DNA from: Polyangiaceae bacterium
GTDB taxonomy: Bacteria; Myxococcota_A; Polyangia; Polyangiales; Polyangiaceae
Length of the DNA stretch: 37,812 nucleotides
Direction: 5' to 3'
Assembly: GCA_025937835.1 (NCBI GenBank)
Contig: JAICQO010000069.1
Location: forward strand, 1 to 37,812
Made by a program: the position numbers and the translations under genes. Under the pieces are notes generated by a model that worked only from the letters and a program-made list of their open reading frames with translations, had not been told where the DNA came from and searched no databases. Positions 26,114-35,092 of this stretch are shown here, in pieces; positions within the stretch are counted from its first letter, which is position 1, and each line of letters starts with the position of its first letter.

Positions 26114-26956
26114 GTGCGGCGCGCATCGAGTCTAGTGATGGTGCTGGGTTTGCTCGGGTGCCAGACCGCGGCTTCGAAGCCGGCGCCGTCCGAGAACGCG
26201 AAGGCTCCGCTCGCGAAGGCGGCAGCCAAAGCGCCGCCGCCCCCGTGTCCGGCCGGCATGGTGGTCGGTGCCAACGTGTGCATCGACATCTACGAGGCAC
26301 ACCTGGTCGAACGCGGAGCAGCGGGTGCCTTCACACCGCATCCCCACTTCGAGCGGCCCGTCGAAGGGGTCACCTACGAGGCGCGCTCCGAGCGCGGCGT
26401 GAAACCCCAAGCGTACATCAGCCGCATCGAAGCCGCGGCTGCTTGCGCGAACGCCGGCAAGCGGCTGTGCACGGTCACGGAATGGTATCGCTCCTGTCGC
26501 GGTCGCGGGGACACGCTCTACCCGTACGGGCCCAAGTACGAGTCAGGGCGCTGCAACGTCGGACGCCCGCACCTGCTCACGCGCTTCTTCGGGCCAAATC
26601 CCAACAACTGGTCGTACAAGTTGCATTTCAACAACCCGAAGCTCAATCGAGAGCCCGGGTTCTTGCTGAACACCGGCGAGCGCGACGGCTGCGTCAATGA
26701 CTACGGCGTCCACGACCTGGTCGGCAACCTGCACGAGTGGGTCGCCGACCGCGTGGATTCGACGCTGTCCAAGAAGATCCCGCTCACCAACGGTATCAAG
26801 AACGCGCTCGAACGCAGCACCGGCAGGGGCGTGTTTTTGGGCGGTTTTTTCAGCACCCGCGACGAGCACGGGCAGGGCTGCACCTTCGTCACCACCGCGC
26901 ACGAGCCGGCGTATCACGATTATTCGACCGGGTTCCGCTGCTGCCGGGACTTGTAG
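26114..26956 (+). CDS. Formylglycine-generating-enzyme/SUMF1-type lipoprotein
   Basis: A 280-residue protein. The signal ends in the lipobox LLGCQ and an Ala/Lys/Pro linker follows. The rest is a FGE-sulfatase (SUMF1) fold: KRLCTVTEWYRSCRGRGDTL, YPYGPKYESGRCN, VHDLVGNLHEWVADR, and GFRCCRDL at the end. In myxobacteria, such domains next to Ser/Thr kinases often act as binding or sensor modules and not as sulfatase activators, and this one lacks an obvious sulfatase partner nearby. The start is put at the GTG at 26114, with GGAG six bases ahead; a TTG at 26102 is also in frame. It converges on the phosphatase gene with 13 bases between the stops. Confidence 0.88.
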   Translation: MRRASSLVMVLGLLGCQTAASKPAPSENAKAPLAKAAAKAPPPPCPAGMVVGANVCIDIYEAHLVERGAAGAFTPHPHFERPVEGVTYEARSERGVKPQAYISRIEAAAACANAGKRLCTVTEWYRSCRGRGDTLYPYGPKYESGRCNVGRPHLLTRFFGPNPNNWSYKLHFNNPKLNREPGFLLNTGERDGCVNDYGVHDLVGNLHEWVADRVDSTLSKKIPLTNGIKNALERSTGRGVFLGGFFSTRDEHGQGCTFVTTAHEPAYHDYSTGFRCCRDL

Positions 26957-26969
26957 CTCACTCGCCGGC

Positions 26970-27953
26970 TCACTCGGCGCGCAACACACGGACCTCACCA
27001 CCCGCAATCTCGAGCACGGACGTGGGGTTGGCTCCGTAATGCTTGGAGAGGCCGACGTCGATGCGCCACACCTGAGCGTCGCAGGCGCTGTTGATGCCCT
27101 GTCGTTGCACGGTGTGACCGACCACCAGGCGCTTGGCGTTCAGCCGCGCGAGCACGCGCGAGAGCTCGCCGCAGGCCGCCGATGACGGCGCTCCGTCCGA
27201 GTACAAGCGCGCCCAGATCGGCGCTTGCTCGTTGGTCAGGATCTCGGGCGCCGGGGCCAGCGCCGACGCCTGCATCCATTGCCGCGATTCGCGGTTGATG
27301 CGCCCGAGGCCGTAGTCGAGGTGCTGCTCGCGCACGCCGCCGTGGACGAACACGCTGTCACCCACCTGGATCACCACGGGGCGCTCGGCGAGGCGCCGTG
27401 CCGCGCTTCCGCCCGCGAGGAATGCGGACGCGCGACCGCGCGACTCGGGCGGGAGCCTCTGGATTTCGCGCTCGTGGCCCGCGCTCGGAGTCTTTTCGTA
27501 GTCGTGAAAGCCGTCCTCGGTGACATAGCGAAAATCGCCCTGCACGTTCATCACCTCGTGATTGCCGTTCAGGACGTGGAGCGCCCCGCCCGCAGCCTTC
27601 GCCTCCGTCGAGAGCCGCTCGAGCAGCGCCAGGATGTCGGGCTCGTCGTCGCCGCGGTCCAGCTGATCGCCGGTCTGGACGACCACCAGCTTGCCTCCCT
27701 TCCAGCGGTCATTCTCGTCGGTGGCGCCCGCCAGTCGCAGCGCGCGTTTCGTCGCCGAAAGGTCACCGTGGAGATCGCCGATCGCCACGACCCGCTCAGC
27801 GGCGGGGAAGCGGAACGAAGTGTCGGTCTCGACCGGGGCGCGTTGCGTGGCGACCGGCGCGGGGGGCGCTGCGCGGGTCGCCCGTTCCGGCTCGGTCTTG
27901 CTGCAGGCGCTCGCGGTCCCCGCTGCCAGCAGCGCGACGATCCAGAGTTTCAT
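26970..27953 (-). CDS. Shewanella-like metallophosphatase, lipoprotein
   Basis: A 327-residue calcineurin-type phosphoesterase. The signal is MKLWIVALLAAGTASACSK, with the lipidated Cys at 17. The metal motifs are in order: AIGDLHGD, TGDQLDRGDDE, LNGNHEVMN, HGGV and VGHTVQ. This set and the length fit the Shewanella-like (SLP/Shelph) phosphatases of the PPP superfamily, which can act on phosphotyrosine or phosphoserine. A cell-envelope location is predicted. It lies opposite the Ser/Thr kinase/FGE pair but is not in their operon, so a link is only a possibility. ATG start at 27953. Confidence 0.9.
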   Translation of the reverse strand: MKLWIVALLAAGTASACSKTEPERATRAAPPAPVATQRAPVETDTSFRFPAAERVVAIGDLHGDLSATKRALRLAGATDENDRWKGGKLVVVQTGDQLDRGDDEPDILALLERLSTEAKAAGGALHVLNGNHEVMNVQGDFRYVTEDGFHDYEKTPSAGHEREIQRLPPESRGRASAFLAGGSAARRLAERPVVIQVGDSVFVHGGVREQHLDYGLGRINRESRQWMQASALAPAPEILTNEQAPIWARLYSDGAPSSAACGELSRVLARLNAKRLVVGHTVQRQGINSACDAQVWRIDVGLSKHYGANPTSVLEIAGGEVRVLRAE

Positions 27954-28068
27954 GGGCGCATTCTAGGCGGTCGCGGGGACGGCGATCGGGTGGAAAATTC
28001 CGCCGGCTTTCACGCGCTGCGAGCGATCGCTGTGATCGTGGCGGGAAGTTGAGGCATGACAGAGGGAC

Positions 28069-30363
28069 GTGTCTCTTCCGAGTGCTCCCCGCTTCCGAAT
28101 GGCAAGCCGCTTTCCCCAGCTGATCAGCGCGGTAGTCGTCACGATCGCCGCTTGCAGCAGCGAGGAAGGCGGTTCACCGCCGGACAGCGGCGGTGTTGCC
28201 GGCGCGGCCGGCTCGAGCTCGGGCGGCAAGCCGGGCAGTGGCGGCTTGAGCTTTGGCGGTGCGCTCGCCGCGTCCGGTCAGGGCGGGGCCGCACCCTCCG
28301 CGGGCGTGGGTGGCGGCGGCGCTGCGACCAGCCCGAACGGCGGCAAGGGCGCGCTGTCCGGCGGCGTCAGCTCGACCGCCAGCGGCGGCGCTGCGACTGC
28401 GACCGGGGGCGCTACCGGTGCCGGTGCTCCGGGAACACCTACCGGCGGCTCGGCGAGCGCGGGCGCCGCGGCGACGGGCGGCAGCGCGGGCGCTGCGACC
28501 GGTTCCGGCGGCTGTGTGTCGAGCTCGGCCACCGGCCATTTCTTGATGGAAGATCTGGATCGCGGGCTCGTCGCGGTCCGCAGCGGCGACGGCAACTACG
28601 TCGGCTGGCGCATGCTCGGCTGGGAGTACGACCCGGACGCGCCGGAGCGCGTGGCTTACAACCTGTACCGCGACGGCGAGAAGGTCGCGACCGTCACGGA
28701 CAGCACGAACCACCTCGACCAGGGCGCGCCCGCCGCCGCCTCGTACGAGGTGAGCGCGGTGATCGGCGGCACGGAGTGTCCGAAATCCGCAGGCGTCACG
28801 CCCTGGGCCAAGGATTACCTGTCGATCCCGCTCACCCCCCCGCCAGCGGGAACCAACCCGAAGGGTGAGAGCTTTTCGTACGACACGGCTACCGTGCGGC
28901 AATCGAGCGGCAGCGTGAGCGACGGCAGCCCCGGCGACGTGGACGGGGACGGACAGTACGAAATCGTCGTGATCTGGGAGCCGTCGAACGCGCAGGACAA
29001 CTCCAAGGCGGGCCACACCGGGCCCGTCTACCTCGACTGCTACAAGCTGAACGGCACGCGGCTCTGGCGCATGAATTTGGGCCCGAACGTGCGTGCCGGG
29101 GCGCACTACACGCAGTTTCTGGTCTACGACCTCGACGGCGATGGGCGCGCCGAGGTCGCGCTGCGCACCGCTCCGGGCACGCGCGATGCGACCGGTCAGT
29201 ACCTGAGCCGTGGCCCCGCGGCGACCGACAACGACAGCATGGATTACCGGAACGCCGACGGCTACGTGCTGTCGGGTCCGGAGTACCTGACGGTGTTCGA
29301 CGGCGCGACGGGCGTCGAGCTCGCGACCGAAAACTTCGAGATAGCGCGCGGCAAGGCCGGCGATTGGGGCGACGACTACGGTAACCGCGTCGACCGCTTC
29401 CTCGCGAGCGTCGGCTACGTGAGTGACACGGGGAGCGACGGCAAGGGCTCGGGGCGTCCCAGCCTGCTGATGGCGCGCGGTTATTACACGCGCGCCACGG
29501 TGACTGCCTGGAACTACCGCGACGGCAAGCTCGAGCGGATCTGGACGGCCGACAGCAAGAGTCAGGGCTCGTCGGCGCTCGCCGGCCAGGGCTCGCACAG
29601 CATGGTCGTCGCGGACGTCGACGGCGACGACGCGCAGGAGATCGTCTACGGCGCGGCCATGATCCAGAGCAACGGCAGCTTCGGTTGCTCGACGGGCCTC
29701 GGCCACGGGGACGCGCTGCACGCTGGCGACTTCGTGCCGACTCGCCCCGGCCTCGAGGTGTTCATGCCGCACGAGGACAAGAGCCAGGAAACCTGGGACA
29801 TCCGCGACGCGAAGACCTGCCAGATCCTGCATTCTTCCGGCGTGACCGGCGCGGACAACGGCCGCGGCGTGGCCGGCGACATCGTCGCCAGCAACGCGGG
29901 CGCGGAGTTCTGGTCCGCGAGCGACGAAAGCCTGCGGAGCGCGAGCACCGCCGCGAACGTCGGCGCGAAGCCGAGCTTCGTCAATTTCCTGTTGTGGTGG
30001 GACGCGGACGAGCTACGCGAGGTCGAAGACAACACCAGCATCCGCAAGGGTGACGGCAAGGAAGTCTTCGGCTGCAGCGCCTGCATGTCGAACAACTACA
30101 CCAAGGCCACGCCGACGCTGACCGCCGACCTGTTCGGCGACTGGCGAGAAGAGATCATCTGGCGCACCCCCACCAGCAACGAGCTCCGCATCTTCACGAC
30201 GACGGCGGTCACCAAGCGCCGCCTGTTCACGCTGATGCACGACCCGCAATACCGCATGCAGGTGAGCTCCGAGCAGACCGCCTACAACCAGCCGCCGCAC
30301 CCGAGCTTCTTCCTCGGCGACGGCATGCAACCCCCCCCAAAGCCCAAGATCCGCCTGCGCTGA
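28069..30363 (+). CDS. Rhamnogalacturonan lyase (PL11 family), secreted
   Basis: A 764-residue enzyme. The N-terminus is a lipoprotein-like signal (LISAVVVTIAACSS) followed by a long Ala/Gly/Ser linker (about residues 35-150). The PL11 part begins at about 160 with EDLDRGLVAVRSGDGNYVGW and continues with DGSPGDVDGDGQYEIVV, YDLDGDGRAEVALRTAPGTR and ADVDGDDAQEIVYGAAM, the Asp-rich calcium-binding repeats of the family's beta-propeller. It ends with QPPHPSFFLGDGM, near-invariant in PL11. These enzymes cut rhamnogalacturonan I of pectin by beta-elimination. The start may be the GTG at 28069 or the ATG at 28099; the ribosome binding site does not decide. Confidence 0.92.
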   Translation: MSLPSAPRFRMASRFPQLISAVVVTIAACSSEEGGSPPDSGGVAGAAGSSSGGKPGSGGLSFGGALAASGQGGAAPSAGVGGGGAATSPNGGKGALSGGVSSTASGGAATATGGATGAGAPGTPTGGSASAGAAATGGSAGAATGSGGCVSSSATGHFLMEDLDRGLVAVRSGDGNYVGWRMLGWEYDPDAPERVAYNLYRDGEKVATVTDSTNHLDQGAPAAASYEVSAVIGGTECPKSAGVTPWAKDYLSIPLTPPPAGTNPKGESFSYDTATVRQSSGSVSDGSPGDVDGDGQYEIVVIWEPSNAQDNSKAGHTGPVYLDCYKLNGTRLWRMNLGPNVRAGAHYTQFLVYDLDGDGRAEVALRTAPGTRDATGQYLSRGPAATDNDSMDYRNADGYVLSGPEYLTVFDGATGVELATENFEIARGKAGDWGDDYGNRVDRFLASVGYVSDTGSDGKGSGRPSLLMARGYYTRATVTAWNYRDGKLERIWTADSKSQGSSALAGQGSHSMVVADVDGDDAQEIVYGAAMIQSNGSFGCSTGLGHGDALHAGDFVPTRPGLEVFMPHEDKSQETWDIRDAKTCQILHSSGVTGADNGRGVAGDIVASNAGAEFWSASDESLRSASTAANVGAKPSFVNFLLWWDADELREVEDNTSIRKGDGKEVFGCSACMSNNYTKATPTLTADLFGDWREEIIWRTPTSNELRIFTTTAVTKRRLFTLMHDPQYRMQVSSEQTAYNQPPHPSFFLGDGMQPPPKPKIRLR

Positions 30364-30382
30364 GAGCGCTGCGAGAGAAAAC

Positions 30383-30526
30383 CAACAGGAAGGAGGGAGG
30401 TCAGAATTTTTCTTGTCGTTCCGCTGAGAGCGGGCGCTCGAATGGCGGACGCAACAGCCAAGACAAGTTTCTGGGTTCGGGTCTTGCCACCCAAAAATCC
30501 CTTCTTGTCTTCCCGCCTTCCTGTTG
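30383..30526. repeat. 144-bp palindromic intergenic element (MITE-like or structured RNA)
   Basis: The ends are inverted repeats: CAACAGGAAGG (30383-30393) is the exact reverse complement of CCTTCCTGTTG (30516-30526), and the match extends to 16 of 18 bases. Inside, AAGACAAG (30460-30467) pairs with CTTGTCTT (30504-30511) around a TGGGT/ACCCA stem, and CTTGTC (30412-30417) gives an alternative partner. The element sits between the PL11 lyase and nadE and contains no gene. A target-site duplication is not evident. Confidence 0.65.
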
Positions 30527-30588
30527 AATTCCCCCGTATTTTGCCGGCCCACGACGTAGCAGCGCTGCTGCGCTAGGGTCGTCGGGTC

Positions 30589-32580
30589 GTGAAGCTGGTC
30601 CGCGTAGCTGCTGCCACCCTGAATCAGACGCCGCTCGACTGGGAGGGGAATGCAACGCGTATTCGCGAGGCCATCCAGAAGGCTCGTGCGGACGGCGTCG
30701 GCATCCTGTGCTTGCCCGAGCTGTGCATCACCGGCTACGGCTGCGAGGACGCTTTTCTCTCGCCCAACACCGAGAAGCTCGCGCTCGAGATCCTGGACGA
30801 GCTCTTGCCGGAGACGCGCGGCCTGGTCGTGAGCGTCGGCCTGCCGCTGCGCCATCACAAGGCCGTGTTCAACGCCTGCGCGCTGCTCGCGGACGGACGC
30901 CTGCTCGGGTTCGTCGCCAAGCAGGCGCTCGCGGGGGACGGCATCCACTACGAGCCGCGCTGGTTCAAACCCTGGCCGGTCGGCAAGCGCACGAAGGTCT
31001 CGGTCTCGGGCCGCGAGCTCCCCCTCGGTGACATCCATTTCGACGTCGGCGGGATCAAGATCGGCTTCGAGATCTGCGAGGATGCCTGGACTGCGCAGCG
31101 CTCGGGTGCCGCGCTCGCGAGCCGCGCGGTCGATGTGATCCTGAACCCGAGCGCGAGCCACTTCGCGTTCGGAAAGTACGCGATCCGGCGGCGTCTGGTG
31201 CTGGAGGGCTCGCGCGCCTTCGGCGTCACGTACGTGTACGCGAACCTCGTGGGCAACGAGGCGGGTCGCGCCATCTACGACGGCGACGCGCTGATCGCGT
31301 CACGCGGCCAGCTCGTGGCCGAGGCGCGGCGCTTCAGCTACGCGGAGGTGGAGCTGGTCGCGGCCACCGTAGACATCGAGCTCGGCCGCACGGATCAGGC
31401 CTGGGTGTCGAGCTATTCGCCGGACGTGACGTCGAGCCCCGACGAGTGCGTTCGCGCGGATTTCAGCTATCCGCCGGCGTCGGCTGCCCGCGAGGTCCGG
31501 GTCCCGGAGAGCTACGATCCGACCAAGGTGCGCGAAGAGGAGCTCGCGCGCGCGATACCGCTCGCGCTCTTCGATTACTTGCGGAAGAGCCGAGCGGGCG
31601 GGTTCGTGGTGTCGCTGAGCGGGGGAGCCGACTCCGCGGCGGTGGCCTGCTTCGTGTGGCTCGCGTGCGAGTTCGCGCTCGCGGAGCTCGGCGCGGACGG
31701 CCTTCGGGCACGGCTCGCGCACGTGTCGGGCCTGGAGAATTGCCGGAGCTCCCGTGACTTCACGGCCAAGCTGCTGACCACCGCGTATCAGGCGACGCGA
31801 CACAGCGGGCAGGTCACGCGCGACGCGGCCCGCGGCGTGGCCGAAGCCATCGGCGCGCGGCACTTCGAGCTCGACGTCGAAGCGCTCGTCGCGGGTTACC
31901 GCGGTCTCGTCGAACAGGCGCTCGGCCGCGAGCTCGATTGGCAGAGCGATGACGTCGCTCTGCAGAACATTCAAGCCCGCGTGCGTGCGCCCAGCGTGTG
32001 GATGCTCGCGAACCTGACGGGCTCGCTTTTGCTGAGCACCAGCAACCGCTCCGAGGCCGCCGTCGGCTACGCCACGATGGACGGCGACACCGCGGGCGGC
32101 CTGAGCCCGATCGGCGGGGTCGATAAGGCCTTCTTGCGCAAGTTCTTGCGCTGGCTCGAGCAGACAGGGCCCGGCGGTCGCAAGCTCCCGGCGCTCGCCG
32201 CGGTCAACGCCCAGCGCCCCACGGCCGAGCTCCGGCCACCGTCGGCGGAGCAAACGGACGAGGGCGACCTCATGCCGTACGACGTGCTCGACTTCGTGGA
32301 GCGCGCCGCGATCCGCGACAAGCGCGCGCCGCACGAGATCCTCGAGCTCGCGCAGGTCGAATTCCCCGCCCATTCACCGGAGGATTTGCTCGGCTGGCTG
32401 GAGCGCTTCTACCGGCTGTTTTGCCGCAATCAGTGGAAGCGGGAGCGCTATGCGCCCTCTTTTCACGTGGACGACGAGAACCTCGACCCCAAGACCTGGT
32501 ACAGGTTTCCCATCCTGTCCGGCGGCTTCGAGCGCGAATTGCGGAAGCTCCGGCTCGACGCGACGAAGAGGAAGGGCTAG
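30589..32580 (+). CDS. nadE: Glutamine-dependent NAD+ synthetase
   Basis: A 663-residue two-domain enzyme of normal length. The N-terminal nitrilase-like glutaminase domain has the catalytic triad Glu44 (LCLPELCITGYG), Lys111 (VAKQAL) and Cys163 (FEICEDAW). The C-terminal synthetase domain has the PP-loop VVSLSGGADSAAVACF near residue 344 and STSNRSEAAVGYATMDGDT. It amidates deamido-NAD to NAD using ammonia channelled from glutamine. The start is GTG at 30589. The epimerase gene begins 3 bases after the stop, so the two are probably co-transcribed. Confidence 0.96.
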   Translation: MKLVRVAAATLNQTPLDWEGNATRIREAIQKARADGVGILCLPELCITGYGCEDAFLSPNTEKLALEILDELLPETRGLVVSVGLPLRHHKAVFNACALLADGRLLGFVAKQALAGDGIHYEPRWFKPWPVGKRTKVSVSGRELPLGDIHFDVGGIKIGFEICEDAWTAQRSGAALASRAVDVILNPSASHFAFGKYAIRRRLVLEGSRAFGVTYVYANLVGNEAGRAIYDGDALIASRGQLVAEARRFSYAEVELVAATVDIELGRTDQAWVSSYSPDVTSSPDECVRADFSYPPASAAREVRVPESYDPTKVREEELARAIPLALFDYLRKSRAGGFVVSLSGGADSAAVACFVWLACEFALAELGADGLRARLAHVSGLENCRSSRDFTAKLLTTAYQATRHSGQVTRDAARGVAEAIGARHFELDVEALVAGYRGLVEQALGRELDWQSDDVALQNIQARVRAPSVWMLANLTGSLLLSTSNRSEAAVGYATMDGDTAGGLSPIGGVDKAFLRKFLRWLEQTGPGGRKLPALAAVNAQRPTAELRPPSAEQTDEGDLMPYDVLDFVERAAIRDKRAPHEILELAQVEFPAHSPEDLLGWLERFYRLFCRNQWKRERYAPSFHVDDENLDPKTWYRFPILSGGFERELRKLRLDATKRKG

Positions 32581-32583
32581 CTG

Positions 32584-33798
32584 ATGCGCTACTACACGGT
32601 GTTGTTGTCGTTGCTCGTTGCTTGCTCCGGCTCCAAGCTGCCGCCGCCGATGCCGCCTGCAGAGCCGGAACCGGCACGACCCCCCGACGCCGTCGCGCCC
32701 GTGCTCACCCCGGCCGAGCCCGTCGCGGCTCCGCCGACCGACCAGGGGGCGCCGCGGCTGGCCAAGGCACCCTACGGAAGCATCGAAGGAAAAAACGTGG
32801 AGCTCTATACGCTGACGAACGCGAGTGGGATGGTGGTGAAGGTCTCGACGTACGGCGCGGCCATGACCGAGCTGCACGTCCCCGATCGCGCCGGAAAGCT
32901 CGACGACATCGTGCTCGGCTTCGATACCCTTCAGGGTTACACCGGCGCCACCAACCAGTTCTTCGGCGCCACGGTCGGGCGCGTCGCGAACCGCATCCGT
33001 GACGGCAAGTTCAAGCTCGCGGGCAAGGAATACAAGCTCGCGGTCAACAATCCGCCGAACCACCTGCACGGCGGGAGCAAGGGCTTCGACAAGGTCGTCT
33101 GGTCGGCGGAGGCCAAGGACACCCCCGAGGGGCCGTCCGTCGTGTTCAGCTACGTCTCGCCCGACGGGGACGAGGGTTACCCCGGCAAGCTCACGGCGCG
33201 GACCGTGTACACGCTCACCGACCAGGGTGCGCTGCGCATCGACATGGACGCGGTCACGGACAAGACCACGATCGTGAACCTGGCCCACCACTCGTATTTC
33301 AACCTGTCCGGGCACGCGGCAGGCTCGATCGCCGAGCACGTGCTCGAGCTGTCGGCGGACCAGTACACGCCGGGCGATCCGATCGTGCCGAGCGGCGTGG
33401 TGAAGCCGGTCAAGGGCACTGCCTTCGACTTCACGACCCCGAAGCCGATCGGCCGCGATCTGGGCGCGACCAAGCTCGATCCTCCCGGTTTCGACCACAA
33501 TTTCGTGGTTCGGGGCGACGCCGACGCGCTGCGTCCCGTGGCGAGGGTCAAGGATCCGAAGAGCGGCCGCGTGCTGACGCTCGACGCCAATCAGCCGGGA
33601 GTGCAGTTCTACACCGGTAACTATTTGAACGGGCAGACCGGCAAGGGCGGGGCGAGCTACTCGCGGCACGGAGCCTTCTGCCTCGAGACCCAGAAGTTCC
33701 CGAACGCGATCGGCGTGCCGGCCTGGCAGAAGCAGGTGATCCTGGAACCGGGTCAGACCTATCGCCATACGATGGTGCTGCGCTTCACGACCGAGTGA
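32584..33798 (+). CDS. Aldose 1-epimerase (galactose mutarotase), lipoprotein
   Basis: A 404-residue protein. The N-terminus is a short lipoprotein signal (YYTVLLSLLVACSGS), followed by a Pro/Ala linker to about residue 60. The GalM-type domain follows: YGAAMTELHVPDR, GATVGRVANRI, NNPPNHLHGGSKGFDKVVW (first catalytic His region), VNLAHHSYFNLSGH (second His), and GFDHNFVVRG. The C-terminal catalytic Glu is likely in AFCLETQKFPN. It interconverts alpha and beta anomers of hexoses. A membrane-anchored form would act on sugars outside the cytoplasm, fitting the neighbouring polysaccharide and sugar-uptake genes. AGGAAGGG lies a little upstream of the ATG. Confidence 0.92.
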   Translation: MRYYTVLLSLLVACSGSKLPPPMPPAEPEPARPPDAVAPVLTPAEPVAAPPTDQGAPRLAKAPYGSIEGKNVELYTLTNASGMVVKVSTYGAAMTELHVPDRAGKLDDIVLGFDTLQGYTGATNQFFGATVGRVANRIRDGKFKLAGKEYKLAVNNPPNHLHGGSKGFDKVVWSAEAKDTPEGPSVVFSYVSPDGDEGYPGKLTARTVYTLTDQGALRIDMDAVTDKTTIVNLAHHSYFNLSGHAAGSIAEHVLELSADQYTPGDPIVPSGVVKPVKGTAFDFTTPKPIGRDLGATKLDPPGFDHNFVVRGDADALRPVARVKDPKSGRVLTLDANQPGVQFYTGNYLNGQTGKGGASYSRHGAFCLETQKFPNAIGVPAWQKQVILEPGQTYRHTMVLRFTTE

Positions 33799-33869
33799 GG
33801 GGCCGGCCAGCTCGCAACGGGCACGCTGACCAGTGGGGGCGCGGCTTGTAAATAGTCTTGCCCCATCGC

Positions 33870-33897
33870 TTGAATTCGCGCGCGCCTCCTGTACTCT
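33870..33897 (+). promoter_or_regulatory. Possible sigma-70-type promoter of the xyl operon
   Basis: TTGAAT (33870-33875) and TACTCT (33892-33897) are separated by 16 bases, about 100 bases before the xylF ATG. It lies in the only sizeable gap (33799-34000) before the transporter genes. The match is moderate and unproven. Confidence 0.35.
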
Positions 33898-34000
33898 CGG
33901 GCGCCTTCGAGCCCCCCAATCGGGCCCCCCACCCGCCTGCCATCGCCCCCCGCTACGCGGATCGGGTGAACCGGACGTCTCTGTTTGAACGCGTGTAGTC

Positions 34001-35092
34001 ATGAACGTGCGCATCGTTTTGGTCGTAGCCTCCTTCATCCTTTCCGCCGCGATCGGCCTCGTCCTCGCGCGTGGCGGCGGCGAAAAGGAAACTAGTTCGA
34101 GCGGGAAAATTCTGATCGGCCTGAGCCTCGACACGCTGAAAGAAGCGCGCTGGCAGGCCGACCGGGATCTGTTCGTCAAGCGCGTGAAGGAGCTCGGCGG
34201 CGAGGTGATCGACCTCTCCGCCAACAGCGACGACACGGTGCAGATCAGCGACGTCGAGAAGCTCATCACCAACAAGGTGAACGCGCTCGTGATCGTGCCG
34301 CACGACGGCAAGGCCATGGCCAAGGCCGTGAACATGGCGCACCAGGCCAACATCCCGGTCATCGCTTACGACCGGTTGATCACCGACAGCGACCTGGACC
34401 TGTACGTGAGCTTCGACAACGTGCGCGTCGGCGAGCTCCAGGCAAAATACGTGATCGATCACCTGCCGACCCCCGGCAAGGGCAAGATCGTCCGGATCTA
34501 CGGCTCGAAGACCGACAACAACGCGTTCCTGTTCAAGAAGGGCCAGGACAACGTGCTCAAGCCGTACATCGATCGCGGTGACATCGTGGTCGTGCACGAA
34601 GACTGGGCCGACGACTGGAAGCCCGAGAACGCCAAGCGCATCATGAACGCGGCGATCACGGCCAAGGGCAGCGATTTCGACGCGGTGCTCGCCAGCAACG
34701 ACGGCACGGCCGGCGGCGCGATCCAGGCCCTCACGGAAGAGGGCCTGGCGGGCAAGAAGATCGTGACCGGTCAGGACGCCGAGCTCGTGGCGGCGCAGCG
34801 CATCGTCAACGGCACCCAGTCGATGTCGATCTACAAGCCGCTCGCGTTGCTCGCCGGCAGCGCGGCGGAGCTGGCGGTCAAGCTCGCCAAGCGCGAGATC
34901 ATCATCGCCAAGCAGACCGTGAACAACGGCAAGCGCGACGTGCCGTCGATCCTGAACGAGGTGGTGACCGTGACCAAGGAGAACATGGTCGATACCGTCA
35001 TCAAGGACGGCTTCCACCCGTTCGACGAAGTTTATCGCGGCATCCCCGAGGACAAGCGTCCGCCGAAGCCCGCCGCTCCCGCCAAGCCATGA
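34001..35092 (+). CDS. xylF: Xylose-type ABC transporter substrate-binding protein
   Basis: A 363-residue periplasmic-binding protein of the ribose/xylose type I family. Stretches typical of XylF include GLSLDTLKEARWQADRDLFV, VIAYDRLITDSDLDLYVSFD, VGELQAKYVIDHL and VLASNDGTAGGAIQAL. It captures xylose, or a similar pentose, for the permease. The N-terminus has a hydrophobic segment (VLVVASFILSAAIGLVLA) without a lipobox Cys, so it is either cleaved by signal peptidase I or stays membrane-anchored. The C-terminus is Pro/Ala/Lys-rich. Its stop overlaps the xylG start by 4 bases (ATGA). Confidence 0.92.
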   Translation: MNVRIVLVVASFILSAAIGLVLARGGGEKETSSSGKILIGLSLDTLKEARWQADRDLFVKRVKELGGEVIDLSANSDDTVQISDVEKLITNKVNALVIVPHDGKAMAKAVNMAHQANIPVIAYDRLITDSDLDLYVSFDNVRVGELQAKYVIDHLPTPGKGKIVRIYGSKTDNNAFLFKKGQDNVLKPYIDRGDIVVVHEDWADDWKPENAKRIMNAAITAKGSDFDAVLASNDGTAGGAIQALTEEGLAGKKIVTGQDAELVAAQRIVNGTQSMSIYKPLALLAGSAAELAVKLAKREIIIAKQTVNNGKRDVPSILNEVVTVTKENMVDTVIKDGFHPFDEVYRGIPEDKRPPKPAAPAKP

